A stretch of DNA of 16,367 nucleotides, taken from assembly GCA_030634925.1 (NCBI GenBank), contig DAOVZV010000003.1, positions 1 through 16,367 of the forward strand, given 5' to 3'. The position numbers and the translations under genes were made by a program. The stretch is from Sulfurovum sp. GTDB lineage: Bacteria > Campylobacterota > Campylobacteria > Campylobacterales > Sulfurovaceae. A model generated the notes under the pieces. It was given only the letters and a program-made list of their open reading frames with translations. It made no database searches and had not been told where the DNA came from. This document shows, in pieces, positions 7,528 to 14,600 of the stretch (position 1 is the stretch's first letter; every line of letters begins with the position of its first letter).

Positions 7528-9336
7528 ATGTGTGGAATTGTAGGATATATAGGTAGAAAAGAGAAAAAAGAGATACTTATTGATGTACTTCAAAAATTGG
7601 AGTATAGAGGGTATGATTCAGAGGTTATCGCGACTATTGAAAGCAAAAAACTGAAGAACTACAAAGCCATTGGTAAATTGGCAAACCTAAGAGAGAAGAC
7701 CAAATCATATCAGAGTGATGGGTTTGGTATATCTATAGGTCATACAAGATGGGCAACACATGGTAAACCAACGGAGCTAAATGCTCACCCTCATCTAGGG
7801 TCATATTCGTATGTGGTACACAATGGTATCATAGAAAATTATCAAGAGTTGAAATCTAGTCTACAGAGTGATGGAGTCAAATTCCTTAGCCAAACTGATA
7901 CAGAGACTATAGTCCATATATTTGAAAGAGAGTATGATAAATCAGGCAATCCATTTGATGCCTTTTCAGATACTATAGAGATATTAGAGGGTGCTTATGC
8001 TACTTTACTTATATCTGAAATATCTCCTGATACTATATTTTTTGCCAAGCACGGTTCACCACTGCTGATAGGATTTGATAAAGATGAGGTATATTTCGCC
8101 TCTTCTGATACTCCTGTGATTGGCAAGGCTACAGAAGTATATTATCTCGAAGATGGAGAGTATGGATATACCAAAGATGGCAAGGTACATCTATTTGATG
8201 CCAATGGAGAAAAAAGCTTTAACAAACAAGCACTTACAGCAGACAAAGTATCAGCACAAAAGGATGGTTATAGATTTTTTATGGAAAAAGAGATTTATGA
8301 ACAAAGCAGAGTGATGAGTGAGACTATGATGGGTAGAGTATTGGATAATACTATAGCACTTGATGAGCTTGATGATAGCTTTTTGGATGGTATAACCTCT
8401 ATCAAGATATGTGCGTGTGGGACGAGCTACCACTCTGCTTTGACCTCTGCATATCTATTTGAGAGGATTAGCAAAATCAGATGTGATATAGAGATAGCAT
8501 CAGAATTTAGATACAAAGAACCACTCCTAACTCCTGATACACTATTTATCACTATATCCCAAAGTGGTGAGACAGCCGATACGCTAGAAGCATTGAAAAT
8601 GGCAAAGAGAGCTGGTCTAAAGAGCCTAAGTATATGTAATGTAGATAATTCATCTATAGTTAGAGAGAGTGACTCTGCTATACTCACAAGAGCAGGTATA
8701 GAAAAAGGCGTAGCCAGTACAAAAGCATTTGCCACACAGACTATGGTACTATGGATATTGTCATTATATATAGCCCAAGAGAGAAAAACTATATCCAAAG
8801 ATAAACTAAAATCAGAAATAACAGCCATGCTACACACTCCCAAATCTCTAATAGTCACAGAGACACTTCACTCCAAACTACATAGATTATCCAAAAGATA
8901 TTTGCACGGTCATGGGTTCTTTTTTATAGGACGAGATATATTTTTCCCTCTAGCACTAGAAGGAGCATTGAAACTAAAAGAGATAAGCTACCTACACGCA
9001 GAGGGATACCCAGCAGGAGAGATGAAACACGGACCAATAGCACTAGCAGATAGTGAACTATTTACCATAGCCCTAATGCCTAAGACTATGCACTATGAGA
9101 AAATCAAATCCAATGTAGAAGAGCTAAGTGCAAGAGATACAACCATACTAGCCATATCTTCACTACCATTTGAGTTAGCAGATGATTTCATACAGACCAA
9201 ATACGATTCACACCCAATGCTAGAGTTTTTTGAGATGATGGTAGTCACACAACTACTAGCATTAGAAATATCAGTAAGACTAGGCAATGATGTAGATATG
9301 CCAAGAAACTTAGCCAAGAGTGTGACTGTGGAGTAG
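7528..9336 (+). CDS. glmS: Glutamine-fructose-6-phosphate aminotransferase (isomerizing)
   Basis: Makes glucosamine-6-phosphate from fructose-6-phosphate and glutamine, the first step to UDP-GlcNAc for peptidoglycan and lipid A. The 602-residue length is normal. The N-terminal class II glutaminase domain starts MCGIVGYIG, with the nucleophile Cys2 exposed after Met removal, and contains HTRWATHG, NAHPH and VVHNGIIEN. Two SIS domains follow, with CACGTSYHSA, SQSGETADTLEALK, GVASTKAF, LEGALKLKEISYLHAEGYPA, GEMKHGP and the conserved tail LAKSVTVE. The ribosome binding site AGGAGA (7513-7518) lies inside the end of glnD. The gene starts 2 bases after the glnD stop, so it is cotranscribed. One oddity is that the family motif RGYDSAG reads RGYDSEV here, which could come from two compensating single-base changes (see findings). 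The identity is secure. Confidence 0.96.
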   Translation: MCGIVGYIGRKEKKEILIDVLQKLEYRGYDSEVIATIESKKLKNYKAIGKLANLREKTKSYQSDGFGISIGHTRWATHGKPTELNAHPHLGSYSYVVHNGIIENYQELKSSLQSDGVKFLSQTDTETIVHIFEREYDKSGNPFDAFSDTIEILEGAYATLLISEISPDTIFFAKHGSPLLIGFDKDEVYFASSDTPVIGKATEVYYLEDGEYGYTKDGKVHLFDANGEKSFNKQALTADKVSAQKDGYRFFMEKEIYEQSRVMSETMMGRVLDNTIALDELDDSFLDGITSIKICACGTSYHSALTSAYLFERISKIRCDIEIASEFRYKEPLLTPDTLFITISQSGETADTLEALKMAKRAGLKSLSICNVDNSSIVRESDSAILTRAGIEKGVASTKAFATQTMVLWILSLYIAQERKTISKDKLKSEITAMLHTPKSLIVTETLHSKLHRLSKRYLHGHGFFFIGRDIFFPLALEGALKLKEISYLHAEGYPAGEMKHGPIALADSELFTIALMPKTMHYEKIKSNVEELSARDTTILAISSLPFELADDFIQTKYDSHPMLEFFEMMVVTQLLALEISVRLGNDVDMPRNLAKSVTVE

Positions 9337-9350
9337 AGTCACTACTCTTT
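9331..9350 (+). terminator. Short hairpin formed by the two convergent gene ends
   Basis: GAGTAG (9331-9336), loop AGTCA and CTACTC (9342-9347), followed by TTT. The left arm is the last codon plus stop of glmS. The right arm is the last codon plus stop of the minus-strand gene. The stem is only 6 bases and the T-run is weak, so the terminator role is tentative. Confidence 0.4.
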
Positions 9351-9848
9351 CTCCCTCAAAAGCATACCCACGATTACTATAGGCGATATTCCAAGTGATA
9401 TGATATAGCTAGGGATATGAAGTAGTCCGTGTCTGTTTAGATACATAAATCCTAGTATTAGTATTATATATGCAGTGAGTCTATATATTGATAGTGCTGA
9501 TGAGGCATCTTTTATGCTTTGGTATGTTGTTCGTTTTGGTTCTTCTTCATCTTCTTTGATTTCTTGAATTTCATCTTTTTTATCTTTGTTTGGTTCATCA
9601 TATAATTCATAAGGGTCTTCTATCTCATCTATGACATCTTTGGAGTCATCAAATATAATAATATTGGCTTCTACTCTTTTATTGACCATATTTCTGTAGC
9701 TTATGATAGAACCTGCCATTACTAGAGATGAAGTGATGAAACCTATTTGTGTATTGTATAGGACTTGTGTATCGAAAAATAGTATAGATATAGCTATTAT
9801 TGCTATATCTACTGCTATCAGGGCTTTTAGGATTTTAGTATTTATCAT
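9342..9848 (-). CDS. Predicted four-TM inner-membrane protein with an acidic loop
   Basis: I recognise no family. The likely start is the ATG at 9846-9848 (168 residues, beginning MINTKILKALIAV). It lies right after GAGGACGAGG, which supplies a Shine-Dalgarno, and overlaps the AtpZ-like gene by 14 bases. A longer start at 9920 would overlap that gene by 86 bases and is less likely. Two hydrophobic segments near the N-terminus (LIAVDIAIIAISILFF and FITSSLVMAGSIIS) are followed by a soluble, strongly acidic middle rich in Asp, Glu and Lys (DDSKDVIDEIEDPYELYDEP onward). Two more hydrophobic segments follow (LTAYIILILGFMYL and YIISLGISPIVIVGMLL), and the tail is REKE. It is last in the hemL operon, which suggests an envelope role but does not define one. 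Confidence 0.7.
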   Translation of the reverse strand: MINTKILKALIAVDIAIIAISILFFDTQVLYNTQIGFITSSLVMAGSIISYRNMVNKRVEANIIIFDDSKDVIDEIEDPYELYDEPNKDKKDEIQEIKEDEEEPKRTTYQSIKDASSALSIYRLTAYIILILGFMYLNRHGLLHIPSYIISLGISPIVIVGMLLREKE

Positions 9849-10155
9849 CCTCGTCCTCAGCGTCATATTTTTTTTGTCTTTTTGCTTCTTGTTCTGCTTT
9901 GTACTTATATCTTGGGTCATCTGCTAGTTCATCTAGTGAGGCTTTTTGTTTCTCATAGGCTTTATAAACATTGAGTATAGATGCGCTTACACCTATAAAT
10001 ACACCTATCCATAGAGTCCAACCAACTCCTGTAAGATTGCGAAGTCCTAGTCCAATACCTACACCGATAAGTACAGCTACTACCATTGATATTCCTAGGC
10101 TAAGTCCATTTGCACCCTCTGCTACTTGTTTAAATCTTGGTTCTTCTTCTACCAT
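9835..10155 (-). CDS. AtpZ/AtpI-family small membrane protein
   Basis: A 106-residue protein with two TM segments (about LGISMVVAVLIGVGIGLGL and LWIGVFIGVSASILNVYKAY) joined by a short loop. Its charged C-terminus is rich in Lys, Asp and Glu (EQEAKRQKKYDAEDEDDKY). The Gly-rich first helix and the second helix ending in an Asn-Val-Tyr pattern match the AtpZ/AtpI-like family linked to F-type ATP synthase assembly or ion handling in other bacteria. No ATP synthase genes lie nearby, so a direct role with the synthase is inferred. Its ATG shares one base with the hemL stop (TAATG on the minus strand), indicating translational coupling. Confidence 0.75.
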   Translation of the reverse strand: MVEEEPRFKQVAEGANGLSLGISMVVAVLIGVGIGLGLRNLTGVGWTLWIGVFIGVSASILNVYKAYEKQKASLDELADDPRYKYKAEQEAKRQKKYDAEDEDDKY

Positions 10156-11444
10156 TATTTAATCTCTGCTAAGACTTTTGATGCTAGTGTGATAGTCTCT
10201 TCTATCATCTCATCTGTTGTGGCTATAGATATAAATCCTGTCTCATAAGATGAACACGCTAGATATACACCACCATCAAGCATACCTTTGTGGAACTTAG
10301 CAAACAATACCGAATCATTTGCTAGTGCATCATCGAAGTTTTTGACTAGTTTATCTGAAAAGAAAAAGCCAAACATACTACCTCTTACTTCTGTAACCAT
10401 AGGGATATTTAGCTCATCTGCTGATGCTTGAAGACCTTGAGTTAGTCTTTTGGCTTTTGCTTCAAGCTCTTTATAGATATTGGGATTTGCTTTTAGTTTT
10501 TGAAGACTTGTAAGCCCTGCACTCATCGCTACTGGGTTTCCACTTAGAGTTCCTGCTTGATATACTGGACCCTCTGGAGATAGATGAGACATAATCTCAG
10601 CAGACGCTCCAAATGCACCTACTGGCATACCTGCACCGATGACTTTACCTAGTGTCACCATATCAGGTTTGACCGATGATATACCCTGAGCTCCTGTAAG
10701 TGACGCTCTAAATCCACTCATCACCTCATCAAATATCAATAGAGTGCCATGAGTATTACATATCTCTCTGATAGCTACCAAGAATGCTTCATCAGCAGGT
10801 ACAAGACCCATATTTCCTGCGATTGGCTCGATGATTAGACATGCTATATCACCATTGGCATCTGCAAAGCACTTCTCTACAGATGCTATATCATTGTAAG
10901 TAGCAAGAAGTGTATGCTTGGTCAAATCAGCTGGAACTCCAGGGCTACTAGGTGTACCAAAAGTAGCCAATCCTGAACCTGCTTGAACCAATAGTGAATC
11001 AGAGTGACCATGATAACATCCAGTAAATTTGAGTATATTGTCTCTACCAGTCACACCTCTAGCTAATCTAATAGCACTCATCACAGCCTCTGTACCAGAA
11101 CTTACAAAACGGACTTTGTCTATGCTATCAAACATCTCTACTATCTCTTGGGCTAACTCTGTCTCCACTGTAGTAGGAGCGCCGAAGCTAAGACCTCTTT
11201 TGACTGCTTCTATCACAGATGCTTCTATCTCTTTGTCTGCGTGACCAAAAATCAGTGGACCCCAGCTCTGAACGAAGTCGATATATCTATTCCCATCTAT
11301 ATCAAACATATATCCACCCTCACCTCTATCTATAAAGGGAGGAGTTCCCTCAACACCACTAAATGCTCTCACTGGTGAATCTACACCACCTGGAATTACC
11401 TTGTATGCTTCATCAAATGCTTCAATACTCTTGTTATATGTCAT
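10155..11444 (-). CDS. hemL: Glutamate-1-semialdehyde 2,1-aminomutase
   Basis: A PLP enzyme converting glutamate-1-semialdehyde to 5-aminolevulinate in the C5 route of haem synthesis. It is full length (429 residues from the chosen start). Family motifs are present: [76 protein letters not shown] with the PLP-binding Lys (about residue 267), and [14 protein letters not shown] chose the ATG at 11442-11444 because GAGGA lies 8 bases upstream on the minus strand. The ATG at 11457-11459 has no ribosome binding site, although it is the first in frame and would add five residues. The gene leads a tight operon with the AtpZ-like and membrane protein genes and is divergent from tonB. Confidence 0.95.
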   Translation of the reverse strand: MTYNKSIEAFDEAYKVIPGGVDSPVRAFSGVEGTPPFIDRGEGGYMFDIDGNRYIDFVQSWGPLIFGHADKEIEASVIEAVKRGLSFGAPTTVETELAQEIVEMFDSIDKVRFVSSGTEAVMSAIRLARGVTGRDNILKFTGCYHGHSDSLLVQAGSGLATFGTPSSPGVPADLTKHTLLATYNDIASVEKCFADANGDIACLIIEPIAGNMGLVPADEAFLVAIREICNTHGTLLIFDEVMSGFRASLTGAQGISSVKPDMVTLGKVIGAGMPVGAFGASAEIMSHLSPEGPVYQAGTLSGNPVAMSAGLTSLQKLKANPNIYKELEAKAKRLTQGLQASADELNIPMVTEVRGSMFGFFFSDKLVKNFDDALANDSVLFAKFHKGMLDGGVYLACSSYETGFISIATTDEMIEETITLASKVLAEIK

Positions 11445-11464
11445 ATTATTAATCCTCATTTATG

Positions 11465-11470
11465 TATAAT
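11465..11470 (+). promoter_or_regulatory. Candidate tonB -10 box
   Basis: A perfect TATAAT whose expected transcription start (near 11477) leaves about 23 bases before the tonB start, with GAGGA at 11491-11495. No good -35 is visible, which is common for Campylobacterota sigma-70 promoters. A second candidate, TATACT at 11480-11485, would leave almost no leader. Confidence 0.5.
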
Positions 11471-11477
11471 TACGCAG

Positions 11478-11483
11478 ATTATA
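11478..11483 (-). promoter_or_regulatory. Candidate hemL -10 box
   Basis: On the minus strand this reads TATAAT, with an expected start near 11471 and a leader of about 27 bases to the hemL ATG at 11444. It lies 7 bases from the opposite-strand tonB -10, so the two promoters overlap. Confidence 0.5.
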
Positions 11484-11499
11484 CTATAAAGAGGATAAA

Positions 11500-12300
11500 A
11501 TTATCAAAACAATAGAAGCATTATTAATCTCTTTACTTATTCATCTGCTTATAGCACTCTTTTTTGTCCTGTATTTTCAAAAGGTCAAACCAATAGAGAA
11601 AAAACCCTTAGAGAAGAAAATCACACTAAGCCTAAAGCACTTTACACCTCCACCAACTCCAAAAGCGATACCAATACCTATAATAGCACCCAAAAAAGTT
11701 GTCAAAAAGGTAATCAAAAAGACCAAACCACAAAAAAAGTTAAGAGATAAAAGCAAAAAGAAATTTGTACCCAAAAGAGTCAAGAAAAAAATCAAGAAGA
11801 AGATTAAGAAAAGAGTTGTCAAGAAAAAACCAATACCAAAAAGATACAAAAAACCTCGTCGTTCCAAAGATGAATTAGCCAATATCCTTATGGGTTCAGG
11901 AACAACCAAAAGATTAAAAAGTACAAAATCAAAACCAAAATCTAGCTATGTAAACAAGATGATAAGAAATATATATGGCAAAGAGTTCAAGGGATACAGC
12001 CAAACCCAAAAGAAATTTATCAAAAAGAATCTAGGTAATATACACCGTATAACACAAAGAACCCTAACTATAAATGGTTATCCAGCAGTAGCTATAGCTA
12101 CCAAACAAGAGGGGACAAATGTTGTATCATTTTATCTCCATCCCAACGGAGATATATCATCACTAAGATTGAAAACAAAAATAGGATACTCTTCACTAGA
12201 CCAAAATACACTAGATGTAATTCGTCTAGCCTACAAGGATTATCCATTGCCAAAGAAGAAGACTAAGATTATGTTTTATGTGAGTTATAGTTTGTATTAG
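11500..12300 (+). CDS. tonB: TonB energy transducer with a non-canonical start codon
   Basis: Couples the inner-membrane proton gradient (through ExbB/ExbD, not seen here) to TonB-dependent outer-membrane receptors. The frame has no ATG, GTG or TTG until 11890, but clear TonB features lie upstream of that. An N-terminal TM helix (residues 5-26 counting from ATT at 11500) carries the Ser-x3-His pattern (S11, H15) known to matter in TonB. A Pro run (PPPTPKAIPIP) and a very Lys-rich linker follow. The C-terminal TonB domain has GYPAVA at 193-198, VSFYLHPNGDIS, LRLKTKIGYSSLDQNTLDVIRLAYKDYPLP and a final beta strand. GAGGA (11491-11495) lies 4 bases before ATT (11500) or 7 before ATC (11503), and I propose one of these as the start. 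The protein is about 266 residues, a usual TonB length. An ATG start at 11890 would give a domain without its membrane anchor. It is divergent from hemL. Confidence 0.82.
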   Translation: MIKTIEALLISLLIHLLIALFFVLYFQKVKPIEKKPLEKKITLSLKHFTPPPTPKAIPIPIIAPKKVVKKVIKKTKPQKKLRDKSKKKFVPKRVKKKIKKKIKKRVVKKKPIPKRYKKPRRSKDELANILMGSGTTKRLKSTKSKPKSSYVNKMIRNIYGKEFKGYSQTQKKFIKKNLGNIHRITQRTLTINGYPAVAIATKQEGTNVVSFYLHPNGDISSLRLKTKIGYSSLDQNTLDVIRLAYKDYPLPKKKTKIMFYVSYSLY

Positions 12301-12342
12301 TATTGGTTATTATTATATATTTTCAACACTTTAAAACGGCAA

Positions 12343-12364
12343 ATTAGAAATTTCTAATCTTTTT
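12343..12364 (+). terminator. AT-rich palindrome and T-run after tonB; terminator or operator
   Basis: The 16-base perfect palindrome ATTAGAAATTTCTAAT (12343-12358) is followed by CTTTTT. It could end tonB transcription, but the stem is A+T-rich and weak. It also occupies the expected -35 region of the ilvB promoter, so it could equally be a repressor or activator site. Confidence 0.45.
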
Positions 12365-12368
12365 ACGC

Positions 12369-12374
12369 TATAAT
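12369..12374 (+). promoter_or_regulatory. Candidate ilvB-ilvH-lpxD -10 box
   Basis: A perfect TATAAT with an expected start near 12381 and a leader of about 25 bases to the ilvB ATG. That is too short for a classical leader-peptide attenuator. The inverted repeat AATTC-TAA-GAATT (12381-12393) lies right at the expected start, just before GGAG (12394-12397). Confidence 0.6.
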
Positions 12375-12405
12375 CAAAAAAATTCTAAGAATTGGAGTAC
12401 AAGCC

Positions 12406-14118
12406 ATGCAGATGAGTGGTGCACAAATGGTGTGTGAGGCGATAATTGCCGAGGGTGTTAAGACCATATTTGGTTACCCTGGTGGAGCTATCATGCATGT
12501 ATATGATGAGATTTATAAACAGACAGGATTTGAACATATTCTAAACCGTCACGAACAAGCTTCTGTTCACGCAGCAGATGGTTATGCAAGAGCAACTGGT
12601 GATGTAGGTGTAGCGATGGTCACAAGTGGTCCAGGCTTCACAAATGCAGTCACTGGACTAGCAACAGCTTATATGGATTCTATCCCTATGGTTGTGATAT
12701 CAGGACAAGTCCCATCTAGCCTTATTGGTACGGATGGATTTCAAGAGATAGATGCAGTAGGTATCTCTCGTCCTTGTACAAAGCATAACTTTTTGGTGCG
12801 TTCACTTGAAGAGCTTCCTAGACTTATGAAAGAGGCATTTTATATAGCTAGAAGTGGGAGACCAGGACCCGTATTGATAGATATTCCCAAAGATATTACG
12901 GTTGATATTGGTCATTTTGAGTATCCAAAAGATGTCAATATACCTACATACAAGCCTACATATAAGGGCAATGATAAGCAGATAATAAAAGCTGTAAATG
13001 CTATCAAAAATGCCAAAAAACCTCTATTTTATATAGGTGGTGGTGTAGTATTGTCCAATGCTTCTGATTTGGTAAGAGATATAGTGAAAAAGACACAGAT
13101 ACCAGCAGTGGAGACACTAATGGCAAGAGGTGTTTTGGGTGCTTCTAATCCTAGACTTTTGGGAATGCTTGGAATGCACGGAAATTATTCATCAAATATG
13201 GCTATGAGTGAGACTGATTTGGTCATCTCTTTGGGTGCTAGATTTGATGATAGAGTTACTGGTAAGCTATCAGAATTTGCCAAATATGCAGAGATAATTC
13301 ATGTAGATATAGATGCGTCTAATATAGGTAAACTTGTAGATGTTGATTATCCTATCGTGGGTGATATAACCAAAGTCCTTGAAGTTATGTCTCCTATGTT
13401 GGATGAAGTAGATAGTGATAGATATCAAGAGTGGAGAGATATATTGACTCGTTATAACGAGCTTCATCCTCAATCTTTTGTAGATTCAGATGATGTTATC
13501 AAACCTCAATGGGCTATAGAGAGAATAGGTCAATTGGTGGGTGAAAATGCTATCATCACATCAGATGTTGGACAACATCAGATGTGGGCAGCACAACACT
13601 TTCCATTTGATAGACCTAGACAATGGATAAACTCTGGTGGACTTGGAACTATGGGCTTTGGTTTTCCAGCAGCATTGGGTGCGAAAAAAGCTCATCCAGA
13701 GAAGACTGTTATCAATATCACTGGTGATGGGTCGATACTGATGAATGTACAAGAACTCGTAACAGCTTCTGAGTACAAAATACCAGTAATCAATCTCATC
13801 CTAAACAATCACTTTTTAGGAATGGTAAGACAATGGCAGACATTCTTCTATGAAGAGAGATATTCTCAGACTGATTTGACATTCCAACCAAACTGGAAAG
13901 CATTGGCAGAGTCTTGTGGTGGTATAGGTTATGATGTAACTACCAAAGAGGAGTTTGATGAAGCTCTCAAAGATGCTATAGCACAAGACAAAGTATGCTT
14001 TATGAATGTTATCGTCAATCGTTTTGAAAATGTACTACCGATGGTTCCATCTGGTGGAGCGTTGTTTAATATGATACTACCACAAGAAGAAGAAGATACA
14101 AGCAAGGAGACGAAATAA
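12406..14118 (+). CDS. ilvB: Acetolactate synthase, large catalytic subunit
   Basis: A ThDP enzyme condensing pyruvate with pyruvate or 2-oxobutyrate, the first common step of valine, leucine and isoleucine synthesis. The 570-residue product is full length. The N-terminal domain has GYPGGAIMHVYDE and the catalytic Glu50 in NRHEQASVHAADGYARATG, followed by TSGPGFTNAVTG. The middle FAD-binding domain has FYIGGGVV and SLGARFDDRVTGKL. The C-terminal ThDP site has GDGSILMNVQELVTA (about 440-454) with LNNHFLGMVRQWQ. The ribosome binding site GGAG is 8 bases before the chosen ATG, and a second ATG at 12412 is further from it. The stop shares a base with the ilvH start (TAATG). It could be called ilvI. 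The isoenzyme type cannot be decided from the sequence alone. Confidence 0.95.
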   Translation: MQMSGAQMVCEAIIAEGVKTIFGYPGGAIMHVYDEIYKQTGFEHILNRHEQASVHAADGYARATGDVGVAMVTSGPGFTNAVTGLATAYMDSIPMVVISGQVPSSLIGTDGFQEIDAVGISRPCTKHNFLVRSLEELPRLMKEAFYIARSGRPGPVLIDIPKDITVDIGHFEYPKDVNIPTYKPTYKGNDKQIIKAVNAIKNAKKPLFYIGGGVVLSNASDLVRDIVKKTQIPAVETLMARGVLGASNPRLLGMLGMHGNYSSNMAMSETDLVISLGARFDDRVTGKLSEFAKYAEIIHVDIDASNIGKLVDVDYPIVGDITKVLEVMSPMLDEVDSDRYQEWRDILTRYNELHPQSFVDSDDVIKPQWAIERIGQLVGENAIITSDVGQHQMWAAQHFPFDRPRQWINSGGLGTMGFGFPAALGAKKAHPEKTVINITGDGSILMNVQELVTASEYKIPVINLILNNHFLGMVRQWQTFFYEERYSQTDLTFQPNWKALAESCGGIGYDVTTKEEFDEALKDAIAQDKVCFMNVIVNRFENVLPMVPSGGALFNMILPQEEEDTSKETK

Positions 14119-14597
14119 TGACAAATTCTATCAAAGAAAGACAAGTTATATCAGTTATCGTACTCAATGAAAGCTCTGTATTAGCTCGTATAACAGCACT
14201 ATTTGCAGGTAGAGGATACAATATAGAGTCTCTTACCGTTGCACCTATTCCTGATAGTGATATGTCTCATATCACTATTGCTACCAATGGTTCTACCAAA
14301 GTGATGGAGCAGATTACAAAACAGCTACATAAGCTAATAGCTGTATATAAGGTCATCGAACACGAAGAGATGGTAGAAAAAGAGATGATATTAGCCAAAT
14401 TCCCTATCACTGAACATCTATCAGATATTAGTGCTTTGTGTCTAGCATATAATGGTGGTATAGTAAATGTAGGTAAAGATATGATTATCACTATGGTAGC
14501 AGATGAGCCAAGGAGAATATATCATTTTATAGAAGCATCAAAGCGATACAATCCAATAGAGATTGTAAGAAGTGGTGTTGTAGCTATCGAGAGATAG
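14118..14597 (+). CDS. ilvH: Acetolactate synthase, small regulatory subunit
   Basis: The ACT-domain subunit that activates the large subunit and confers valine feedback inhibition. The 159-residue length is normal for bacterial IlvH. The N-terminal ACT domain reads ISVIVLNESSVLARITALFAGRGYNIESLTV (residues about 10-40), the conserved turn and helix that form the effector site. It is followed by HITIATNGSTKVMEQI. The C-terminal ALS small-subunit domain includes KFPITEHLSDISALCLAYNGGIVNVGKDMIITMVADEPRRI and ends ASKRYNPIEIVRSGVVAIER. AAGGAGA (14104-14110) lies inside the end of ilvB, 7 bases before the ATG. The one-base stop/start overlap implies coupled translation at matched amounts. Confidence 0.95.
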   Translation: MTNSIKERQVISVIVLNESSVLARITALFAGRGYNIESLTVAPIPDSDMSHITIATNGSTKVMEQITKQLHKLIAVYKVIEHEEMVEKEMILAKFPITEHLSDISALCLAYNGGIVNVGKDMIITMVADEPRRIYHFIEASKRYNPIEIVRSGVVAIER

Positions 14598-14600
14598 ATT

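Noticed and set aside
8427..8858. A 143-codon open frame on the minus strand inside glmS
   Set aside because: It lies antisense to a well-conserved GlmS region, has Ser/Leu-rich low-complexity composition typical of shadow frames, and shows no family motif.
9703..10162. Plus-strand frames opposite the membrane-protein genes
   Set aside because: They are antisense to coupled minus-strand genes and have no ribosome binding sites or motifs.
11494..11505. GATAA-AA-TTATC inverted repeat, resembling half of a Fur box
   Set aside because: The spacer is two bases instead of the three expected within the 7-1-7 Fur pattern, and such A+T-rich repeats are common by chance here. The iron link is not claimed from it.
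11462..11515. A 17-codon ATG frame in the hemL-tonB gap ending just after the proposed tonB start
   Set aside because: It has no ribosome binding site and overlaps the candidate tonB promoter and ribosome binding site. A leader-peptide role cannot be supported.
11577..11909. A 110-codon hydrophobic minus-strand frame
   Set aside because: The Phe/Leu-rich sequence is the reverse of the AAA/AAG lysine codons of tonB. It is a shadow, not a membrane protein.
11890..12300. An ATG-started 136-residue frame as the complete gene
   Set aside because: It is only the C-terminal part of TonB. The same frame upstream encodes the anchor helix and linker.
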